A stretch of DNA of 12,608 bases, taken from NCBI GenBank assembly GCA_017620055.1, contig JAFZRD010000012.1, positions 1-12,608 on the forward strand, read 5' to 3'. Below, piece by piece: positions 8,329 through 12,608 of this stretch. The notes below the pieces were generated by a model. It had not been told where the DNA came from. It did no database searches and saw nothing but the letters and a program-made list of their open reading frames with translations. The stretch comes from Lachnospiraceae bacterium. GTDB taxonomy: Bacteria > Bacillota_A > Clostridia > Lachnospirales > Lachnospiraceae. Both the position numbers and the translations under genes were made by a program. The stretch's first letter is position 1. The number at the start of each line of letters is the position of its first letter.

Positions 8329-9783
8329 CTAAAACTGAAAATAAATGAACGGTGAATAAGTCGTGTTAACGATAAATACAAAACTGATGACGAGCAGCAC
8401 GATAAGGCAGGCATGTCTTGCGATCCTCGGTACCGTTTTGTCACTGTCCGTAAACTGCGCTATCCGTGTGCTCGCAAATCTCGGGAGAACCTGCGCCCAA
8501 GGAACGCATGCCAGGACAGCTATACACAGGAAGAACGCAAGCCTTGCATCAAGGAAGAATCCGAGCGAAAACGCATTGTAGGTGTGATGCTCCAGGTGGA
8601 ACATGACCTTGATGTACGCCAGAGCCTGCTCGATATCCTCTATCTTGAACATGACCCATCCGAGCGATACCGCAAGGATCGTGTATCCCCATTTCAATAT
8701 GTCCGACACAACCTTCGGAACGGCGATCGGCGACTTCCGACCTTTCAGCGCCCTCTCGATCAGCATGAACAGTCCGTGCCACAGACCCCATACAACGAAT
8801 CCCCAAGCCGCACCGTGCCACAAGCCGGTCGCAAGGAACACTATGAGAAGATTGACGTATACATTACCGCGCCTGTTACCGCCGAGCGGGATGTACAGGT
8901 AATCCCTGAACCAGCTTCCGAGCGTGATGTGCCATCTGCGCCAGAATTCCGTTACCGACTTCGATATATACGGATAGTTGAAGTTCTCCGCAAAATCAAA
9001 ACCGAACATCTTACCCAGACCTACAGCCATGTCGGTATATCCTGCAAAATCAAAATAGATCTGAAGCGTAAAGAGTACGGCCCCGAGCCATGCCACGGAT
9101 GTTGACATTCCCGTAGTATCCATCTCAAATATCTTATCGCATACTTCCCCGATCGTATTTGCTATGATCGCCTTCTTGGCAAGGCCAACGATGAACCGCT
9201 CGATACCGTTTACGAACCCGTCGATCTTAACGCTCGGGTGATCGAGTGCATCCTTAACCTCCGAAAATCGTATGATGGGGCCCTGCAGAAGCTGCGGGAA
9301 CATTGAGATGTAAAGTGCAAATTTGACCGGATCTTTCGTGCAGATCTTTTTCGGGCAACCGTCGTTCACATCACGATAAACATCTATAACGTATGATAAG
9401 CACTGAAATGTGTAGAACGATATGCCGAGCGGCAGAACGATCTTCGGTATGATCGTATCCTTACCGAAGAGCATGTTGTATGTCTCGACGAAAAAGCCCG
9501 TATATTTGAAATAGATAAGGGAGCCGATATTAACCAGGACCGCTGCGATGAGCGCGATCTTCCGTTTTGATCTTTCGCGAAGCGACGCTATTACGATACC
9601 TGCAAGATAATTGAATACGATCGAAACGATCAGATATATGAGATACTTGGGACCGCCGCATGCATAGAATCCGAGACTTGCGACAAGAAGCCATATCCCG
9701 CGGACTTTTTCGGGCAATATATGATAGCCGAGCAATACGACCGGCAGAAAGATACACAGGAAAATGACCGAACTAAATACCAT
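8329..9783 (-). CDS. MBOAT family membrane O-acyltransferase (AlgI-like)
   Basis: A 484-residue polytopic membrane protein with roughly ten hydrophobic segments. Family marks include LPLGISFYTFQCLSYVIDVY (117-136), FPQLLQGPIIRFSE (162-175), YFDFAGYTDMAVGLG (243-257), FWRRWHITLGSWFRDYLYIP (280-299) and TGLWHGAAWGFVVWGLWHG (319-337). His323 in TGLWHGA corresponds to the invariant catalytic His of AlgI and DltB, and the C-terminus SPFIYFQF is a common MBOAT ending. The family takes acyl groups from a cytoplasmic donor across the membrane for O-acetylation of surface polymers; the neighbouring AlgJ-like protein would complete transfer. DltB is a less likely identity because no dltA, dltC or dltD is present. 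The ATG overlaps the upstream TAA by one base (TAATG), with only a GGA-containing A-rich stretch ahead, so it is likely coupled to the upstream glycosyltransferase. Confidence 0.95.
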   Translation of the reverse strand: MVFSSVIFLCIFLPVVLLGYHILPEKVRGIWLLVASLGFYACGGPKYLIYLIVSIVFNYLAGIVIASLRERSKRKIALIAAVLVNIGSLIYFKYTGFFVETYNMLFGKDTIIPKIVLPLGISFYTFQCLSYVIDVYRDVNDGCPKKICTKDPVKFALYISMFPQLLQGPIIRFSEVKDALDHPSVKIDGFVNGIERFIVGLAKKAIIANTIGEVCDKIFEMDTTGMSTSVAWLGAVLFTLQIYFDFAGYTDMAVGLGKMFGFDFAENFNYPYISKSVTEFWRRWHITLGSWFRDYLYIPLGGNRRGNVYVNLLIVFLATGLWHGAAWGFVVWGLWHGLFMLIERALKGRKSPIAVPKVVSDILKWGYTILAVSLGWVMFKIEDIEQALAYIKVMFHLEHHTYNAFSLGFFLDARLAFFLCIAVLACVPWAQVLPRFASTRIAQFTDSDKTVPRIARHACLIVLLVISFVFIVNTTYSPFIYFQF

Positions 9784-10544
9784 TACTTGATTTTTTCCAA
9801 TTCATTCTTCAGCTTTTCGACAGACCATCTTGAAACAGTCACACCGGTCTGCTTCCTGCCCCTTTTCATGAGCTGTGCCACCTGTTTCAGATATTCTATC
9901 GTAACCTTTGAGGACAATTTCGATTCGCCTGCGGGACGCGCCTGGAACTTGTAAGGTATCTCGACAACGCTCCTGTATGTGCCCATCGCGAGCACCTCGA
10001 CCATTATCTTCCACCCTATCGGCTGCAGATCGGCGCCTTCTATCACCGCACGTCTGAACATGAACAGTCCGCTCGTAGGATCTGTGATCTTGCGAAGCGA
10101 AGGCAGTGCGATCTTTCCGATATAACGTGCAACACCGGACACGAGCTTTCTGTAAGGTCCGAGCCCACCGTCGCTTCCGCCGGGAATAAATCTTGACGGT
10201 ACGCAAAAATCAACGCCCGTTTCCATGACCGCATACATGCTCCGGAGGATCGCAGGCGGATGCTGAAGGTCCGCATCCATAACAGCTATATAATCCCCGC
10301 TTGCCAGCGAAAATCCCTTGAGCACGGCTGTCGCAAGCCCCTTTTCCGTCTCGCGGTGTTCCATCCGGACGTTGTGATTTTCGCCCATGACTCTTTTAAT
10401 CGCTTCGGGCGTGTCATCCGTGGAATCATCAACGAATATGACCTCATACTCTATCCCGCGGAGCGCATAATCTATCTGGTTGACGAGATTGCCGACATTC
10501 TCTGCCTCATTATATGTCGGTACTACTATTGATATCCTGCCCAA
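9783..10544 (-). CDS. Polyprenyl-phosphate family 2 glycosyltransferase (DPM1-like)
   Basis: A 253-residue single-domain GT-A enzyme of the dolichol-phosphate mannose synthase type. ISIVVPTYNEAENV (4-17) opens the fold, FVDDSTDDT (37-45) is the nucleotide loop, MDADLQHPP (89-97) holds the metal-binding DAD, and DPTSGLFMFRR (155-165) and RPAGESKLSSK (203-213) are DPM1-family acceptor motifs. No transmembrane helices follow the catalytic domain, unlike GtrB-type proteins. The family transfers a sugar from GDP- or UDP-sugar to a polyprenyl phosphate; the product usually feeds extracytoplasmic transferases, none of which is in view. The start codon is TTG directly after the uvrB TAA. GGAGG 8 nt upstream makes this start convincing, and no ATG or GTG fits between it and the conserved IVVPTYNE. 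It ends in a one-base overlap with the acyltransferase gene. Confidence 0.93.
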   Translation of the reverse strand: MGRISIVVPTYNEAENVGNLVNQIDYALRGIEYEVIFVDDSTDDTPEAIKRVMGENHNVRMEHRETEKGLATAVLKGFSLASGDYIAVMDADLQHPPAILRSMYAVMETGVDFCVPSRFIPGGSDGGLGPYRKLVSGVARYIGKIALPSLRKITDPTSGLFMFRRAVIEGADLQPIGWKIMVEVLAMGTYRSVVEIPYKFQARPAGESKLSSKVTIEYLKQVAQLMKRGRKQTGVTVSRWSVEKLKNELEKIK

Positions 10545-12524
10545 TTACAGATCCTCCAAATGCTTTTTGAGCTCTATCATCTTATCGCGAAGGGTTGCAG
10601 CCGTCTCAAAATCAAGTTCCGCCGCGGCACGTCTCATGCCCTTTTCGACATTGTCTATGAGCTTCCTGAGCTCCTTCTCATCCATGGATTCGGGATCCTT
10701 GGCAAATCCCGCTTCTTCTTTGGCGATCTCTTTATGGATGCTTATAAGATCACGGACCGCCTTCCTGATCGTCGTCGGGGTGATGCCGTTCTCTTTGTTG
10801 TATGCATCCTGGATGCGCCGTCTTCTGTCGGTCTCGTCTATCGCCGCCTTCATTGAATCGGTCATCGTGTCGGCGTACATGATAATACGGCCGTCGCTGT
10901 TTCTGGCGGCTCTTCCTATCGTCTGGATGAGCGATGTCCTTGAACGCAGGAACCCTTCCTTGTCCGCATCAAGCACGGCTACAAGCCCTATCTCGGGAAT
11001 ATCAAGACCTTCCCTCAAAAGGTTGATGCCTACCAGCACATCGAACACGTCAAGACGCATGTCACGGATGATCTTCGCACGTTCGAACGTATCGATATCC
11101 GAGTGAAGATAACGGACTCTGATCCCGACATCCTTCATATAGGCCGTAAGGTCCTCGGCCATCTTCTTGGTGAGCGTCGTGACGAGCACTTTATTGCCCG
11201 CTTTGACCTCCTTACGGATCTCGCCGATAAGGTCGTCTATCTGCCCTTTTGTCGGCTTCACCGTAACTTCCGGATCGAGAAGTCCCGTCGGTCTGATTAT
11301 CTGTTCCGTTCTCATCAGTTCGTGCTCTTCCTCGTACGGTCCCGGGGTTGCGGACACGAACATCATCTGGTCTATTTTACCTTCAAACTCGCCAAAGTTC
11401 AAGGGACGGTTATCCTTGGCAGAAGGCAGTCTGAAGCCATAATCGACAAGCGAAGTCTTCCTTGCACGGTCGCCGTTATACATCGCTCCGAGCTGGGGTA
11501 TCGTCATGTGTGATTCATCAACGATGATAAGGTAATCATCGCCGAAATAGTCCATCAGGGTATAAGGCGGATCCCCTGCTTTACCACCCGTCAGATGTCT
11601 TGAATAATTCTCGATCCCGGAACAGAATCCGGTCTCCTGGAGCATCTCTATGTCGAATCTCGTTCTCTCGCTTATGCGCTGCGCCTCTATCAGCTTATCC
11701 TCGCTCTTGAAGAAGCGGACCTGTTCAGCCAGTTCTTCCTCTATGGTCGACACAGCTCTTGTAAGCTTGTCCTTCGGGATAACGTAATGTGATGCCGGAA
11801 ATATGGCAAAGTGATTGAGTGTGGAGTGCACCTTGCCGGTCAGCGGATCGAACTCCGATATCCTGTCGATCTCGTCGCCGAAGAACTCGACCCTTATGCC
11901 GTACTCACTCTCCCATGCCGGAAAGACCTCGACGGTATCGCCCATAACCCTGAAACGTCCGCGCGCGAAGTCGATCTGATTGCGCTCGTAACTGATCTCT
12001 ATGAGTTCACGTACCACGTCGTCGCGATCCTTCTGCATACCCGGCCGGAGCGACACGCACATGTTCTGATAATCCGAGGGTGATCCTATGCCATATATGC
12101 ATGACACGGACGCTACGACTATGACATCACGCCTCTCCGAAAGCGATGTCGTCGCCGAGAGCCGGAGCTTATCGATCTCGTCATTTATCGATGAATCCTT
12201 CTCGATATACGTATCCGATGACGGAATATAGGCCTCGGGCTGGTAATAGTCGTAATAGGATACAAAATACTCCACCGCGTTCTCGGGAAAGAACTCTTTC
12301 ATCTCAGAATACAATTGTCCGGCGAGGGTTTTGTTATGACTGATGATCAATGTCGGCTTGTTCAGAGCAGCTATCACATTAGCCATCGTGAAGGTCTTGC
12401 CGGAACCCGTAACCCCGAGGAGTGTCTGGAATTGATTGCCTGCCCTAAATCCTTCGACAAGCTCTTTTATGGCCTGCGGCTGGTCGCCTGTAGGTTGATA
12501 TTCAGAATGAAGTTTAAAATCCAT
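10545..12524 (-). CDS. uvrB: Excinuclease ABC subunit B
   Basis: UvrB is the helicase-like subunit that verifies damage and recruits UvrC. The 659-residue protein is complete. Walker A GVTGSGKT is at 37-44, the DNA-gripping beta-hairpin region at about 90-116 ([20 protein letters not shown]), Walker B DESH at 336-339, SATPGPYE at 391-398, and motif [11 protein letters not shown] at 534-542. The C-terminal UVR domain (about 618-655, ending in [15 protein letters not shown]) is the UvrC contact. The start is ATG, with AGGGAG 11 nt upstream, a longer spacing than ideal. It is the first complete gene of the run, but a further reading frame ends 22 nt before it, so it may not be the first gene of the transcript. 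Its last codons double as the ribosome binding site of the next gene, and the stop codon abuts that gene's TTG. Confidence 0.99.
   Translation of the reverse strand: MDFKLHSEYQPTGDQPQAIKELVEGFRAGNQFQTLLGVTGSGKTFTMANVIAALNKPTLIISHNKTLAGQLYSEMKEFFPENAVEYFVSYYDYYQPEAYIPSSDTYIEKDSSINDEIDKLRLSATTSLSERRDVIVVASVSCIYGIGSPSDYQNMCVSLRPGMQKDRDDVVRELIEISYERNQIDFARGRFRVMGDTVEVFPAWESEYGIRVEFFGDEIDRISEFDPLTGKVHSTLNHFAIFPASHYVIPKDKLTRAVSTIEEELAEQVRFFKSEDKLIEAQRISERTRFDIEMLQETGFCSGIENYSRHLTGGKAGDPPYTLMDYFGDDYLIIVDESHMTIPQLGAMYNGDRARKTSLVDYGFRLPSAKDNRPLNFGEFEGKIDQMMFVSATPGPYEEEHELMRTEQIIRPTGLLDPEVTVKPTKGQIDDLIGEIRKEVKAGNKVLVTTLTKKMAEDLTAYMKDVGIRVRYLHSDIDTFERAKIIRDMRLDVFDVLVGINLLREGLDIPEIGLVAVLDADKEGFLRSRTSLIQTIGRAARNSDGRIIMYADTMTDSMKAAIDETDRRRRIQDAYNKENGITPTTIRKAVRDLISIHKEIAKEEAGFAKDPESMDEKELRKLIDNVEKGMRRAAAELDFETAATLRDKMIELKKHLEDL
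10553..10557 (-). promoter_or_regulatory. Shine-Dalgarno deciding a TTG start
   Basis: GGAGG lies inside the last uvrB codons, 8 nt upstream of the TTG at 10544 (TTGGAGGATCTGTAATTG). It is the best match to the anti-Shine-Dalgarno near any junction here and is the main reason for accepting a TTG start on the DPM1-like gene. Confidence 0.75.
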
Positions 12525-12535
12525 ATATACAAAAA

Positions 12536-12541
12536 CTCCCT
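12536..12541 (-). promoter_or_regulatory. Likely Shine-Dalgarno of uvrB
   Basis: AGGGAG ends 11 nt before the uvrB ATG (TTTTAGGGAGTTTTTGTATATATGG). The spacing is long, but no better candidate lies closer and the encoded N-terminus matches UvrB from its first residue. Confidence 0.5.
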
Positions 12542-12546
12542 AAAAG

Positions 12547-12608
12547 TTATAGTAAAGAATGATGGTCCTCCAGGATCTTAAATCCCTCATTAAGGTCGTT
12601 CCCGAGAA
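12547..12608 (-). CDS. C-terminal end of an unidentified upstream gene (partial)
   Basis: From the right edge one minus-strand frame reads LGNDLNEGFKILEDHHSLL then TAA at 12549-12547. The codons are in keeping with the neighbouring genes, and the stop lies 22 nt before the uvrB start, matching the tight packing elsewhere. A second minus frame is also open from the edge to a TAG at about 12543-12541 but uses less typical codons and composition. Nineteen residues are too few to identify the protein. If real, uvrB is not the first gene of the transcript. Confidence 0.35.
   Translation of the reverse strand, partial: LGNDLNEGFKILEDHHSLL

Noticed and set aside
8413..9105. 230-codon plus-strand open frame opposite the MBOAT gene
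   Set aside because: The product is highly charged with no hydrophobic core or family motif, and the opposite strand encodes an unmistakable MBOAT.
10480..11106. 208-codon Ser-rich plus-strand open frame opposite uvrB
   Set aside because: Low-complexity antisense translation of the charged UvrB C-terminal half; no motif or gene context on this strand.
12545..12575. TATAAC as a possible -10 element upstream of uvrB on the minus strand
   Set aside because: The hexamer 17 nt upstream is CCTGGA, which does not resemble TTGACA, and the region overlaps a probable coding end. Not enough to call a promoter.

Overview
The window is one uninterrupted run of ten recognisable genes, all on the minus strand, so transcription runs from high to low coordinates. 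The gene families, intermediate G+C, a TTG start behind a perfect Shine-Dalgarno and full-length UvrA/UvrB suggest a Gram-positive Clostridia genome, possibly Lachnospiraceae. That placement is inference from gene content and style; no rRNA or other marker is present.

In transcription order: a short open 3' end of an unidentified gene (12608-12547); uvrB (12524-10545), the damage-loading helicase subunit of nucleotide excision repair; a DPM1-type family 2 glycosyltransferase (10544-9783); an MBOAT-family membrane O-acyltransferase (9783-8329); a membrane-anchored AlgJ/AlgX-like SGNH acyltransferase partner (8325-6802); uvrA (6809-3960), the damage-sensing ATPase; a small undecaprenyl-phosphate sugar phosphotransferase (3963-3361); an NAD(P)-dependent sugar-nucleotide epimerase/dehydratase or reductase (3359-2415); a WbuB-like family 4 glycosyltransferase (2418-1228); a family 2 glycosyltransferase (1215-349); and the first 115 codons of another family 4 glycosyltransferase that runs off the left edge (346-1).

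Within the ten-gene run every junction is an overlap of 1-8 nt or a gap of at most 12 nt. I see no intergenic space, terminator or convincing internal promoter from the uvrB start to the left edge. Two functional themes are therefore interleaved in what looks like one translationally coupled transcript: excision repair (UvrB, UvrA) and cell-surface polysaccharide synthesis. The polysaccharide genes split into an O-acetylation block between uvrB and uvrA (lipid-linked sugar transferase, MBOAT, AlgJ-like) and a repeat-unit initiation and assembly block after uvrA (PGT, SDR, three glycosyltransferases). A flippase and polymerase are not in view and could lie beyond the left edge.

The window shows no rRNA, tRNA, CRISPR, transposase, integrase or attachment site. 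The most unusual feature is the wiring of DNA repair into a glycan operon. I see no evidence of a wholly new enzymatic system; the O-acetyltransferase partner has an atypical catalytic motif and an extra C-terminal domain that deserve a look.
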